Shown here: positions 11,935 to 21,710 of the stretch, one piece after another
How positions within the stretch are numbered: position 1 is the first letter of the stretch
Layout of the letters: each line of letters opens with the position of its first letter
DNA from: a virus
IMG/VR virus record: IMGVR_UViG_3300047548_000628
Span: 1 to 64,000 of that record
Reading direction: 5' to 3' (one strand)
Length of the DNA stretch: 64,000 bases
Notes under the pieces: model-generated
The model's input: the letters and a program-made list of their open reading frames with translations, nothing else
What the model was told of the DNA's origin: nothing
The model's database searches: none
Made by a program: the position numbers and the translations under genes

Positions 11935-13415
11935 TAACTATAGACTTTAACATTATATAGCTGTTCAAATCTATCCGCATCTGCCCGATCATTAACCATT
12001 GGTTCGCCTCGAATGTTTAAACTAGTGTTCAATAACATTGGGCACCCAGTCTTTTTATGCCATTCTTCTAATAGCTTACGAATTCCTGATCCGTCTTTAG
12101 GAACAGTTTGCACTCTGCTAGTGCCATCTACATGCACGATTGCAGGGAATCGTTCAGGATTCTTGCACTTAGCAACAACTTGCATATAACGTGAATTCTT
12201 CCAATTTAATGGCATAATGAAATAGTTAGGTGCATGTTCTTCTAATATAACAGGTGCGAAAGGTCTGAACTTCTGTCTGCGCTTAATTTCGTTTACCTGA
12301 TCTTTTATGTCTTTACTTCTAGGATCTGCTAATAAACTTCTATTACCAAATGCTCTGGGGCCGAACTCAGCCTTACCACTAGCAACACCTACTATCTTGT
12401 CTGTCAACAATCCTTGCAAGATATTATGAACTGGATATTCACCTTGAATTTCGTGACCCAAGAAAGCTGAATTAAATTCTACTTTTTTTCTGTAACCTAA
12501 ACATGCTGCTCCTAAACTAGAGCCAGCATCACCTGGATTGGGCATTATCCAAAGGTTAGAGAAATATTTTCCAATCAAACGATTAGCTAAACAATTTAAT
12601 GCTACACCACCTGCATAGACAAGATTATTGCTTTCACTCAATGTTCTAGCTTTTTGCATAATATTCATTATTGAGTGTTCGACTATATCTTGTGCTGAGC
12701 GGGCAATATCTTCATCTTTTGCATTTGGTAAGAAATCTTCGTCAAACCCTATATGTAAATTTTTTCTAAATTTTAATTCATTTAAGTCATCAAAAACTTC
12801 AGAACATAACTCACTTATAACTACAGGTGAACCATAAGCAGACATTCCCATAGTGATGTATTCTTCATCATTGGGTCTCAACCCTACACGCTTAGTAACT
12901 GCGCTATAGAAAAGACCGATACTATTTGGATAGCGTTTTGTATAAAGTTTTTTGTATACCGCATTGTGATTATAATCATAATGAGCACTCCAAATAGTTA
13001 CAGTATCAAACTCACCGATAGCATCAATAACGACAATAGTTGCTTCATTAAATGGGCTAGTTTGAAACCCTGCAGCAGCATGGCTTAAATGATGACTGTG
13101 TGTATGAATAGTCTTTTTCCCTAACATTTCGTGATAACTCTTACCGATCACATTGCTAGTAAATATATTAGACCAATGAGTTTTTTGTCCAGCGTACCAT
13201 TGACGCAAAACCTTTAACCAGGGTTTTTCATAATAATGCAATTCGTGCGGGCCATCAATATAACTTAATGCATCTTTGATGAGGTCAACGTCTAAATTCT
13301 TGTCATTTTTTATTTTACTATAACGTTCACTGTGACCCGCAAATAGAATTTGTCCGTCTTTAAGAACAGTTACGGATGCATCGTGAAACCCTGATGATAT
13401 TCCAATATAATTCAT
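11934..13415 (-). CDS. NodU/CmcH-type O-carbamoyltransferase
   Basis: A 493-aa protein of the carbamoyltransferase family (NodU, TobZ, CmcH). These make carbamoyl-adenylate and transfer the carbamoyl group to a sugar or other hydroxyl. The N-terminal Kae1-like domain starts MNYIGISSGFHDASVTVL and includes the metal-binding THSHHLSHAAAGF near residue 105, VVIDAIGEFD and YAGGVALNCLANR. The C-terminal domain has EFGPRAFGNRSLLADPR, FRPFAPVI and LLNTSLNIRGEP, all typical. It is slightly shorter than many members but complete. It is likely to decorate a sugar made by the neighbouring glycosyltransferases (inference). Confidence 0.93.
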   Translation of the reverse strand: MNYIGISSGFHDASVTVLKDGQILFAGHSERYSKIKNDKNLDVDLIKDALSYIDGPHELHYYEKPWLKVLRQWYAGQKTHWSNIFTSNVIGKSYHEMLGKKTIHTHSHHLSHAAAGFQTSPFNEATIVVIDAIGEFDTVTIWSAHYDYNHNAVYKKLYTKRYPNSIGLFYSAVTKRVGLRPNDEEYITMGMSAYGSPVVISELCSEVFDDLNELKFRKNLHIGFDEDFLPNAKDEDIARSAQDIVEHSIMNIMQKARTLSESNNLVYAGGVALNCLANRLIGKYFSNLWIMPNPGDAGSSLGAACLGYRKKVEFNSAFLGHEIQGEYPVHNILQGLLTDKIVGVASGKAEFGPRAFGNRSLLADPRSKDIKDQVNEIKRRQKFRPFAPVILEEHAPNYFIMPLNWKNSRYMQVVAKCKNPERFPAIVHVDGTSRVQTVPKDGSGIRKLLEEWHKKTGCPMLLNTSLNIRGEPMVNDRADADRFEQLYNVKVYS

Positions 13416-13416
13416 A

Positions 13417-13518
13417 TTAGTAAATAAACGGATCTGCTTTCTTTAGCTTTTTGATTCTTTTACGATATCTAATATCAAATATTACCTTACAAAAGATTTT
13501 TTTAAAAAAATTAAACAT
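13417..13518 (-). CDS. 33-aa basic peptide ending DPFIY
   Basis: The ATG overlaps the end of the SGNH gene. The stop TAA (13417-13419) is 1 base before the carbamoyltransferase ATG. The product starts MFNFFKKIFCKVIF and ends in a Lys/Arg-rich stretch and ADPFIY. It has an amphipathic or membrane-surface character. Tight coupling on both sides supports it; function unknown. Confidence 0.55.
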   Translation of the reverse strand: MFNFFKKIFCKVIFDIRYRKRIKKLKKADPFIY

Positions 13519-14407
13519 TGTTAAACCACTCTACTATCTGTTTTGTTGCCTGATTATGAAAGTATATTCCCGGATGATAACCATAATGACTGCCATTTTT
13601 TGTCAAAACGTCCCTGGCACTAAAATTATTTAAATATTCCACAGAAGTTGGATCTAGTTTATTCTCTTGATCTACTATATGTGTAAATCCAATGTCAGGA
13701 TATTTTTTTAAAAAAGTTTTTAAATCCGATTGATATGTAGTAAATTCAAAAAGTCTAATATTAAATGCGCTACATAACAGTTTTACAGTAGATCGGATAA
13801 ATTCAAATCTATTATACAGATGTGATTCTTCCATAAGAAATGCTCTATATGCATTTTTCCAATAATATGAGCCTAAATCTGCGTTTACTAGATAAAATTC
13901 CATGGTATTGTTTTTCCAATAAAAAGTTCTAGTTATCTCTGGCCAATTTATAATAATTGCTTTCGGTTTTATCTTCGCAGTTGAAATTAATTTCACAATA
14001 TTATGAAATGCATAGTCACAGGAAGATCCGCTTACAGCGCCATTAACATAGTCTACATTTAACTGATTTGCTGATTTATATGCAAATGTATATGTTAACG
14101 GTAAACCAATACCTACTGTAAAACTACATCCAAAAAAGGCAATATAGTTAGATAAATCTACTTCATCTAACTCCTTGTCCATTCTATAACCATGAGAATT
14201 GTGATTGTAATTTATAGGAATGGTAGACCAAATCCATTCCGGACCAAACAACAATTTGTTTGTATTAAAATTACTTTTAATATCAGTATGAGCGAAACTT
14301 TTATTTATCGAGTGTTCATTCCCGAACGGTGATGTTAGTAAATAACTCATTTCATTTGTATCCAAGTACAGCGGACCATTCAGTAAATATTTCAGAAAAT
14401 CTTTCAT
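13511..14407 (-). CDS. SGNH/GDSL-hydrolase-like protein
   Basis: A 298-aa protein. Block I is FFGCSFTVGIGL near residues 89-100, with Ser as nucleophile. Block II is likely VNGAVSGSSCDYAF near 119-132. Block III-like AIIINWPE follows near 150. Block V may be the late ARDVLTKNGSHYGYHP with Asp and His. SGNH enzymes are esterases or O-acyltransferases, often acting on glycans. The Asn of block III is present (INWPE). Its start overlaps the end of the upstream radical-SAM gene by 56 bases in another frame. Acyl removal or transfer on the product of this operon is an inference. Confidence 0.7.
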   Translation of the reverse strand: MKDFLKYLLNGPLYLDTNEMSYLLTSPFGNEHSINKSFAHTDIKSNFNTNKLLFGPEWIWSTIPINYNHNSHGYRMDKELDEVDLSNYIAFFGCSFTVGIGLPLTYTFAYKSANQLNVDYVNGAVSGSSCDYAFHNIVKLISTAKIKPKAIIINWPEITRTFYWKNNTMEFYLVNADLGSYYWKNAYRAFLMEESHLYNRFEFIRSTVKLLCSAFNIRLFEFTTYQSDLKTFLKKYPDIGFTHIVDQENKLDPTSVEYLNNFSARDVLTKNGSHYGYHPGIYFHNQATKQIVEWFNNV

Positions 14408-15506
14408 TTCGATGGGTGTCCAACCATTTATTGTATATCATCCCCTGATTAAATAACTCTGTATTTATGTCAGTAGAAACTTGATTTAACAAATTACCAA
14501 AGTTAGATATCTTATCCTGTAATTGGTATTTGATATGTTCTGGTAGGATGCATATACTATAAAATTTAGGATCATAAACCAGATTTGTTTGTGTTGGTAT
14601 ATTCAAATTATCAAAGTATTTTTTGAATTCATCTACGTAATAGATGTTCATCCAACTTACTGTTTGAGTGACACTAAATTTTATCCAATCATTTTCTTTT
14701 ATTTTTTTTAGACTTTTCTCAACATCTTCCCATTTAGTTCCTTTTCGTATGTAACTATTGCGCTGGCCAAGATCATCTACACTGCCATGAACTTCTACTT
14801 CTTTGAATTGTTTCCAAATGTTAATTAGTTTGTCAGGTACATTTGTCATGTTAATACTGTACCACAATTTAACTTGTTTATTCAGTCCTTTATCAATTAA
14901 TCTTTCTAAATAATTCCAGTGTTTTTCTACTAATGTTGGTTCTCCACCGTTGATATATATTAGCTCAACGTCTTTACTGTTTTCTAATAAATCTTCCCAA
15001 AATTGATCTGATTGTGTCCAATCTGTATTAATCTTACTATCATAGTGTGTGACAAAAGATAATTCATTTTGTAGTTTGTTATACTCAGTAATCCATTGAG
15101 TGCTAGATGCAGGGTTACAGGTTCTACATTTAACATTACATAAATTGCCCAGGCGCAACTCAATAAACTTTAGATTAGGATCTATTATACCATTATTATC
15201 TCTGTAATCAGTGCCAAATCTGGAAGTTTCTAATTCTCGTTTACTAACAATGCCCATATCTTCTTCATTGTAACATCTCAAACAAGATTTTGGCTTAATG
15301 CCCTGACGCATCTGATTTCTGACCTCAACATAATAATCGCTGTTCATTATTTCAATTACTTTATTTCTGTTAAGATTTAAAACTTTACCGTTGGTTCTTG
15401 CAACAGACATGTTGTTAGTATGGTCGCTCACACAGCATAATGTAGCTTTACCCTCAGGATGTGTCGCTAAATGCATCCAAGGTAATGGACAAAATGTCTT
15501 ACTCAT
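14352..15506 (-). CDS. radical-SAM protein 1 (N-terminal extra Cys cluster)
   Basis: A 384-aa protein. The radical-SAM cluster motif is LCNVKCRTC with Cys123, Cys127 and Cys130. INGGEP follows as the SAM-binding GGE motif. Before the core lie Cys6 (FCPLPWMHL), Cys24-Cys25 (LCC) and Cys75/Cys78 (CLRC), a SPASM/twitch-like auxiliary-cluster set placed at the N-terminus rather than the usual C-terminus. Radical-SAM enzymes generate a 5'-deoxyadenosyl radical. The substrate is unknown. It shares the N-terminal layout with the next three proteins, pointing to an expanded family in one operon. Confidence 0.9.
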   Translation of the reverse strand: MSKTFCPLPWMHLATHPEGKATLCCVSDHTNNMSVARTNGKVLNLNRNKVIEIMNSDYYVEVRNQMRQGIKPKSCLRCYNEEDMGIVSKRELETSRFGTDYRDNNGIIDPNLKFIELRLGNLCNVKCRTCNPASSTQWITEYNKLQNELSFVTHYDSKINTDWTQSDQFWEDLLENSKDVELIYINGGEPTLVEKHWNYLERLIDKGLNKQVKLWYSINMTNVPDKLINIWKQFKEVEVHGSVDDLGQRNSYIRKGTKWEDVEKSLKKIKENDWIKFSVTQTVSWMNIYYVDEFKKYFDNLNIPTQTNLVYDPKFYSICILPEHIKYQLQDKISNFGNLLNQVSTDINTELFNQGMIYNKWLDTHRNERFSEIFTEWSAVLGYK

Positions 15507-16819
15507 ATATTTTTATACCAATCTGATAATTCTTTATTCCGACTTAAAATATTCAATAATAAATCTTTTTCTTTTCTATATTCATCAATCCGAATATATC
15601 TATGTTTACCGTCAGATAGCCCTTTATTAATATCAGGATACTTGTCACTAAAGTTCGGTCTGGTCTTCATATCGTTGAAAGTTTCTTTATATATTTTAGT
15701 GAATTCATTTCCATGTGTCTGTTCGTATTCTATTAAATCGTCCAATATCGGATTTAATATATTTCTAGGTACACACATAGGACTCATTATTGCGCTAGGG
15801 GTAAAGTCAAAACATATCTTTACATAACTTTTAACTTTTAATTCAACTGCTAAATCAATTAAATTTTTCATATCTAACAAACCGGGCAATGTTAGTGTAA
15901 CATCTAATACCATTGCATCCATGCCATAAATGTCGTTTAAAAAGATTCCGCGTTTAAAGTTATCTAACCAAATATCCCAATCAAGGCCTGTTCTAATATA
16001 TTCTGCAACTTCTCCGGTGGCATCCATACTAGCACAGATGTTTACTTTCTTAAAGTGCGGTAGTAAATCATATAACTCTACACCTTTAAATGAAGTTTTA
16101 CTAAGGTTGGTATTATATCTAACAACTACATTTTTTGCTAAATCATTTTCTACAAGATATTTCATTATGTCCCAATGAATCTCGTACATTAATGGTTCTC
16201 CACCGACCCAGTAAATTTCTTCTATTGTTCCGTTCTTTACCGCTTCCCACAACTCATTTTCAGCAACAGTTTGTTGAAAGTTTTCTATTTTAGCTTTATT
16301 TTCAGGAAGCATCCATCGGTCATGTGTAGGTGACCACATATTCATTTTACGCTTTTCGGTTTCCCATGAACTAGATAGCTGTTCTCCGCACATTCTGCAC
16401 TTAAAATTACATAGATTGTAAATGCGATAATCAAATGAAATTGGTTTCATTGTAGTATAACCAGTTTCATCAGTGGATGATAATATTTCATCAACTTTAT
16501 GTGGGAAAAGATTGTTAGTAAAATATTGACGATATGTGTATAGATTCAATAAGTTATTATTGCAAACTTGACATTCTGGGATACTTTCTCCATTCAATAT
16601 ACGGCGGCGAACACTTTTCATGTGTTCACTATTCCAGTGTTCTTCCAGTGTTACGGGGCTGTATTCATTATATTTGTCACCGCTATCGATGTACTGTTTT
16701 TGAAAACTAGCAGTTTCTCTACTAGCACAACACAATCTACGTTCACTTTGGGGACTTAGATAAGTATGAGTCCAAGGCGCGACACAAAAATAGTCAGATA
16801 CCTTCTTTTGGTCGCTCAT
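15503..16819 (-). CDS. radical-SAM protein 2
   Basis: I choose ATG 16819 (MSDQKK); the in-frame GTG at 16831 overlaps its GGAGAAA ribosome-binding site. The product has 438 aa. The cluster motif is LCNFKCRMC (Cys137, 141, 144); WVGGEP is the GGE motif. N-terminal cysteines FCVAPWTH, LCC and CQVC repeat the auxiliary layout of the neighbour. The stop overlaps the next start (ATGA). The predicted activity is radical chemistry on a peptide or sugar; no specific reaction can be read. Confidence 0.9.
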   Translation of the reverse strand: MSDQKKVSDYFCVAPWTHTYLSPQSERRLCCASRETASFQKQYIDSGDKYNEYSPVTLEEHWNSEHMKSVRRRILNGESIPECQVCNNNLLNLYTYRQYFTNNLFPHKVDEILSSTDETGYTTMKPISFDYRIYNLCNFKCRMCGEQLSSSWETEKRKMNMWSPTHDRWMLPENKAKIENFQQTVAENELWEAVKNGTIEEIYWVGGEPLMYEIHWDIMKYLVENDLAKNVVVRYNTNLSKTSFKGVELYDLLPHFKKVNICASMDATGEVAEYIRTGLDWDIWLDNFKRGIFLNDIYGMDAMVLDVTLTLPGLLDMKNLIDLAVELKVKSYVKICFDFTPSAIMSPMCVPRNILNPILDDLIEYEQTHGNEFTKIYKETFNDMKTRPNFSDKYPDINKGLSDGKHRYIRIDEYRKEKDLLLNILSRNKELSDWYKNI

Positions 16820-18314
16820 AGTTTTCTCCACCTGGATTTACATTACTAGGTTTTAATATCCACTTTTCGTCATTTGCTCTTTTGACTAACTCTAATTGCA
16901 CATGAGACCAGCCCTTTGTACTATCACCGTCTTTGAACTCTTTAAGTGGTTCTAGTTTAGTGATAGGTATATTGTTATACCACTCAGTTAATTCAGGAAA
17001 TGTTGCTAAAAAGTTTTTCTTTCTTCTAGTGTCATATTGCATAAAGAAAGTTTTAAAGTCACGTTCTCTACTTTCAATACTTGATGTATGGCTGTGACCC
17101 TCACGTACTTCTCTAAGATATGCAATTAGTCTAGCGATTCCGTCACGCTCCATTTGGTGTAGGTCAGTTTTATCTTTAACCCATGTTTCCAATTTATCAG
17201 CTTGTGCTCTGCATATAGATTCAGGTAATGTAACTGCACTCATAAAACTAGGGAAACGTAGAATGTTAAAACTCATCATAGCATGATTCCTTCCATACTT
17301 TTTCTTGAGTTTAATCATGTCATCCATAAAATCAGTAATGCTAAACAAACAAAGACTATTAATAGTCATCATAACATGCGTACCTTTGCAGTTACCATTT
17401 TCTATCATGTATGTTAGATTCTTTAACCAATTTTCATAGTTCAATCCGTCACGAATGTATTCGGCATGTTTTCCGTGTGCTTCGTTACTTGTATATAAAT
17501 GGAAGTTTTTATGACTATGGGTAGCTTTGCACAATCTTTCTGTTAATTGTGTAACTGTTCCCAAGTTGCTGTTAATGGCTAAACTTACCTGGCACTCTGG
17601 ATGTTCGTTCCACCAATCTAGCAACTTCCAAAAGTCTTGACTCATAGTGGCTTCGCCACCTGTAATTCTCAATTCTTTTAGTGAATGTTGTAGGTCGCTT
17701 TCCCACCATTTCCAAAATGCTTCAATGTATGGATTACCTTCATTCTTTAATCCATACGGTTGTGCCCAGCTACCGTCTTGTTGGTACGCACCGCCACCGT
17801 CACTAACTAAATTCTGATAAGGGCCATTGACTTTAACATCACTCATCCATGTTGTGCTGAAACTAGGATTGCAATAGCTACATGCAAAGTTACAATTAGC
17901 ATCAAACGCAATTTCTAGTGTTTCCAAATCAACATCTAATTTACTACCAAATATGTCTTTTGCTTTTATTAACTTGTCATCAGAATATATAATTGATTTG
18001 TAAACTCTATCGCTAACTTTATCGTCGCCCAAATCCTCAATACGCCAGCAGTAATCACACTCTGTGGGTCTTTCACCTCTGAGCATCTGTTCTCTAACGA
18101 GTTTTTTATATTCTGTATTATGAAGTGCTTTGTAGTTTCTCTTAATTTCTTCAATAGGAATTTTGTGTGCAGGTGGATGATGGCAACTAGCAGTTGTTCC
18201 AGATCCTAACCATATAGTAGCATTGTACCACTTAGCTCCGCAGAAGCTAGGGCTTATAGAGTTGATTACTCTATCTCTATATTGTTGGTATGTTTCTTCT
18301 GGCTTCTTTGGCAT
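16794..18314 (-). CDS. radical-SAM protein 3
   Basis: A 506-aa protein. The cluster motif is NCNFACSYC (Cys141, 145, 148), with RITGGEAT as a GGE-type motif. N-terminal cysteines: FCGAKW, SCHHP and ECDYCW. It is a close paralogue of the protein encoded at 18314-19696, sharing HKIPIEEIKR, ALHNTEYKK and SDRVYKS. It is the longest of the four, with a C-terminal extension after the barrel. Start ATG overlaps the upstream stop (TAATG). Confidence 0.9.
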   Translation of the reverse strand: MPKKPEETYQQYRDRVINSISPSFCGAKWYNATIWLGSGTTASCHHPPAHKIPIEEIKRNYKALHNTEYKKLVREQMLRGERPTECDYCWRIEDLGDDKVSDRVYKSIIYSDDKLIKAKDIFGSKLDVDLETLEIAFDANCNFACSYCNPSFSTTWMSDVKVNGPYQNLVSDGGGAYQQDGSWAQPYGLKNEGNPYIEAFWKWWESDLQHSLKELRITGGEATMSQDFWKLLDWWNEHPECQVSLAINSNLGTVTQLTERLCKATHSHKNFHLYTSNEAHGKHAEYIRDGLNYENWLKNLTYMIENGNCKGTHVMMTINSLCLFSITDFMDDMIKLKKKYGRNHAMMSFNILRFPSFMSAVTLPESICRAQADKLETWVKDKTDLHQMERDGIARLIAYLREVREGHSHTSSIESRERDFKTFFMQYDTRRKKNFLATFPELTEWYNNIPITKLEPLKEFKDGDSTKGWSHVQLELVKRANDEKWILKPSNVNPGGENYERPKEGI

Positions 18315-19696
18315 TATAATCCTAAGTAAAAATCTTTTAATTCTGGGAAAGTTTTTATAAAGTTTGTGTTTTTTCTGGAATCATATTCTTTATAGAAACT
18401 TCTAAATTGTTCACGCAACGTATCTATATTATCCGGATCAGTATACATAAAATTTTTCAATCTTTCGGCTTGATCTATTTCTTCCAAATAAAATCTCCCA
18501 GCACGGTTGCTACTGTTGTTACGATCCCGTTGTTTCATAAAAGTTATGATTTCATCAATGTAACGCTGTTTAATTTCATTAGGCAATACTCTAACATCTT
18601 GGAACTGTGGCCAACGCAAGTAACTAATCATTAATGGAATTCGATTGATACTATCATTTTCGTTATATTTTACTCGCAAATCATACATGTCACTTAAAAA
18701 CTTAGTAAAGCTAGTTATACTCAATGCATTGAATGTAACCATAAAATTAACTCGGGTGTCAGTTTGTGTCAAAATCTTATTGACGTTTTCCATAAAACGT
18801 TCATACTTCATACCATAACGAATATATTCAGCTTGCTCACCGTGTGCTTCGCAACTAGTATAAATTTCGACTTGTTTAACATTTTTCTTCAGTTCATGAA
18901 TATACTGAATTAACTTATCGATTAAATTGTCAGGAACATCCATATTACTATTAATGCCCAACGTCAAATTAGGGTTAGGTTCTTTTAGTAATTCGTCTAA
19001 TGTGCGCCACATGTTTTTGCTCAACAGTGGCTCACCACCAGTAATTCTAAAATTGGTTAAGTTTTCTTTAACTTTAGGAAACCATTCGTGAAATGCGTCA
19101 ACGTATGGATTATATTCTCTTTGAGGAATTGGCATCTTTCCAGAAAGTTGCAACCATTCAATATTACCTACCCCAACTGAATATGGGCCATGCTGTTCTA
19201 TTTCTTCCATCCATTTGCTGCTAATGTCAGGAGTACAATACATGCATTTAAAATTACAAGTGTTATCAAAAGCAACTTCAAGATAGGTAGGGTCTACATC
19301 TCCTGTGTCTTGTGTATCTATAACTCTATCTAAAAACGAGTAACTCCATTCAACGTTTGCACTCTTGTACGTCCTATCACTTATGTTACCGGTACCCAAG
19401 TTTTCGATATTCCAGCAATATCTGCATTCATCCGGTTGTTCACCGTTGAGCATTTTGCCGCGAACTTGTTTTTTATATTCCGTGTTGTGTAGTGCGCTAG
19501 GACTTCTTTTTATTTCGCTAATAGGTATTTTATGTGTGCTGGGGTGGTGACAACTGTGAGTAAACCCGTTCATTAGATAAATTGTACTTTGTAACCATTT
19601 TGCAGTACATACAGTTTTGCTGCCAAGTTTGCTCTCTATCTCAGTCATTCTGGTCAACATATTTTCTATGTTCATTTGATTTAGGTTCTTTGTCAT
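18314..19696 (-). CDS. radical-SAM protein 4
   Basis: The start ATG 19696 overlaps the stop of the glycosyltransferase-like gene (TAATG); an upstream TTG two codons earlier is less likely. The product has 460 aa. The cluster motif is TCNFKCMYC (Cys147, 151, 154), with RITGGEPL as the GGE motif. Auxiliary-cluster candidates: VCTAKW, SCHHPS and ECRYCW. It is paralogous to the 506-aa neighbour over most of its length, so the pair probably arose by duplication and may act on related substrates or as a heteromer. Confidence 0.9.
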   Translation of the reverse strand: MTKNLNQMNIENMLTRMTEIESKLGSKTVCTAKWLQSTIYLMNGFTHSCHHPSTHKIPISEIKRSPSALHNTEYKKQVRGKMLNGEQPDECRYCWNIENLGTGNISDRTYKSANVEWSYSFLDRVIDTQDTGDVDPTYLEVAFDNTCNFKCMYCTPDISSKWMEEIEQHGPYSVGVGNIEWLQLSGKMPIPQREYNPYVDAFHEWFPKVKENLTNFRITGGEPLLSKNMWRTLDELLKEPNPNLTLGINSNMDVPDNLIDKLIQYIHELKKNVKQVEIYTSCEAHGEQAEYIRYGMKYERFMENVNKILTQTDTRVNFMVTFNALSITSFTKFLSDMYDLRVKYNENDSINRIPLMISYLRWPQFQDVRVLPNEIKQRYIDEIITFMKQRDRNNSSNRAGRFYLEEIDQAERLKNFMYTDPDNIDTLREQFRSFYKEYDSRKNTNFIKTFPELKDFYLGL

Positions 19697-20643
19697 TACC
19701 AACCCTCAATCTTTCTAATAACATCGATTTCTCTTACTAATGGTCCGAGATTATACTTATCGGCATTATAGTGTCTTTTGAAGAAAATAGACTGTTCTGG
19801 TGACAATACACACATCGGTAATCCAAGTTTGTCTTTTAATTTTTCACCGATAATATCAGACTGTTCTAGTGGATCTACATTGCCATATCGGTCCCATAGT
19901 TCAGTAAAGTTATCAAACCATTGTACTTTGTTAACATCCCAATCTTGCAACATCGTTAAGTATGTGCCTAATCTAGCTCCGTAAATAGCCCATAAACCAT
20001 TTTCAACGTCAGCTCCTACATTATGCCATATTGTTAGATTGTTCATATTTCTACTTGCAACATTGCGTTTGAAATCATTTATTTCAGGAACATTACCTCC
20101 CACTAAACACATCTTAACACCTTCACGGAATCCGGCTCGCCATGCTTGAAATGGTGTGTAATTAGGATAGGTTGTTGAATAACAATCATGCATTGCCCAA
20201 TATATACTGTTCTGATAGTCTAAGCAAAAGTCAACTGTCGTTGTACTATCTCCGTTACTAGCTTCGTGAGTTTTCATGTTCATGACGTATTCTTTTGTCC
20301 ATGAACTAATACCACCGTTACCGTAACGTAAACCATTAATGTGATTCTTTGCTCTCCATCTATATTGTGCTTGTTCATATATAGGGTCTTTGTTAGTGAA
20401 GTCTAACGCTAAGTTGAAAAACTCCATATCCGGTAAGTTATCACCGTCAATAAGAATGAATCTATCTGTAAAACTTTCTTCGGCTGCTGCTTTGTGTGCG
20501 GCATCTGATCCTTTCACACCGTCTACTCTACGTGCCCATGGAATCATGTTTTTGATTTTAAGCCAAAATTCTTCTTTCTGCGGTTCATCGTAGCTTAGAT
20601 AGATACAATCTAAATCTGCTATATCAATTATTTTTGAACTCAT
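19696..20643 (-). CDS. GT-A-like glycosyltransferase
   Basis: A 315-aa protein. YLSYDEPQKEEFW opens a nucleotide-sugar-like Rossmann half. ILIDGDNLPD near residue 83 looks like a D-x-D metal site, and WRAKNHINGLRYGNGGISSW follows. The region around VKGSDAAHKAAAEESFTDRF matches the C-terminal domain of the 777-aa repeat protein, so the two share a family. Acceptor and donor are unknown. The start overlaps the small gene at 20624. Confidence 0.7.
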   Translation of the reverse strand: MSSKIIDIADLDCIYLSYDEPQKEEFWLKIKNMIPWARRVDGVKGSDAAHKAAAEESFTDRFILIDGDNLPDMEFFNLALDFTNKDPIYEQAQYRWRAKNHINGLRYGNGGISSWTKEYVMNMKTHEASNGDSTTTVDFCLDYQNSIYWAMHDCYSTTYPNYTPFQAWRAGFREGVKMCLVGGNVPEINDFKRNVASRNMNNLTIWHNVGADVENGLWAIYGARLGTYLTMLQDWDVNKVQWFDNFTELWDRYGNVDPLEQSDIIGEKLKDKLGLPMCVLSPEQSIFFKRHYNADKYNLGPLVREIDVIRKIEGW

Positions 20644-20923
20644 ATTGTTTTAATTTCCACTTGGTTGTTTTACCAGTGTAGCTACTATCGACTATAATAT
20701 TAATGTCGTCACTGCTACACAAAGTACCATCAGGATCAATTGTCATTTTTTCAACAACAATGCTATCTTGTAGTTTGACTATCTTACCGTCTACTACTTT
20801 TATGTCAAATCTGCATTCGGCATAAACATCTTTATCAATGACAATAAAATTACCCTCAGGTTTATCACAAGTATAATACAAAACGTTACCGTTGTCATCA
20901 TAGTAAAGACGCATTTCTGTCAT
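20624..20923 (-). CDS. 99-aa hypothetical protein
   Basis: It has an AAGGAC ribosome-binding site before the ATG and starts MTEMRLYYDDNGNVLYYTCD. It is acidic and predicted beta-rich (alternating V/I strands), with no catalytic motif seen. It overlaps the genes on both sides (26 and 20 bases), so it belongs to the same translationally coupled operon. The family is not recognised; it may be an accessory subunit of the modification enzymes or a structural phage protein. Confidence 0.7.
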   Translation of the reverse strand: MTEMRLYYDDNGNVLYYTCDKPEGNFIVIDKDVYAECRFDIKVVDGKIVKLQDSIVVEKMTIDPDGTLCSSDDINIIVDSSYTGKTTKWKLKQYEFKNN

Positions 20924-21710
20924 AATTGTCCTTTAATTTTTTCCCAAATGATTTAATATGATAATGAACTGGGTAATTAGGAGTAAACGTGTGAATTCTT
21001 AATGGTTTAGTGAACTCATAGACTAATTCATTTGTCCAGTCTTCGGTCATCAAGTTGTTAATGTATTGCTTCATGTGAATCATGCTGAACTCTGTGAAGC
21101 GAGGCATTGTCGTGTTTTCTACACCTAAAATATGGCATGCTATACTATATGCCCAATCTGTAGTCGCGGTTTCATCAGCGTTACATACAAATATTTCTTT
21201 GTACTTGTCCCAATTTTCAAACACATCTCTTACAATTGAAAAGAATTGTTTAGCAATATCTGATTTACGAAAGTACGTGATGGCGTTATAAACATCGGGT
21301 AGTTTGTTATCATCAATGAATTGTCGGTATACTCTCACGTTAGACTGTTGATTTTTGTAATCACGTATAGTCGAAGATACGTTTATATCTCTATCTTTTA
21401 ATATATCAAACCAGTATTCAATATTCGCAGGAATATACATGTCAGCTTCCAGTTTGATAGTGTATTCGTAGGGGCTTGCTTCGTACACTTGCCAGTCATT
21501 GCTTAGTTTCCATTCAGAGTTAGGTACAGTATCACCGTGAGGTAATGAAACTATATTATCAAACACAGTAGAAGTAACATGCTCGTTAGATATTAAAGTA
21601 ACACTTACGTTAGGCATTACTGTTTTAATCGAATAGGCTAAAGCCTCAGCACATTCAACGTAGTTAGTGCTAATTGTATTTTGGGCTAAGATTACAAATC
21701 CTTTATTCAT
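20898..21710 (-). CDS. GT8-like glycosyltransferase
   Basis: A 270-aa protein. GFVILAQNTISTNYVECAEA starts a nucleotide-binding fold; IKLEADMYIP near residue 87 is a likely metal-binding ExD site. Later NADETATTDWAYS and IHMKQYI, then PVHYHIKSFGKKL near the C-terminus, give the His-Lys end typical of GT-A enzymes of the GT8/GT24 type. It is paralogous in plan to the next gene upstream. Predicted to transfer a sugar from a nucleotide sugar; specificity unknown. Confidence 0.75.
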   Translation of the reverse strand: MNKGFVILAQNTISTNYVECAEALAYSIKTVMPNVSVTLISNEHVTSTVFDNIVSLPHGDTVPNSEWKLSNDWQVYEASPYEYTIKLEADMYIPANIEYWFDILKDRDINVSSTIRDYKNQQSNVRVYRQFIDDNKLPDVYNAITYFRKSDIAKQFFSIVRDVFENWDKYKEIFVCNADETATTDWAYSIACHILGVENTTMPRFTEFSMIHMKQYINNLMTEDWTNELVYEFTKPLRIHTFTPNYPVHYHIKSFGKKLKDNYDRNASLL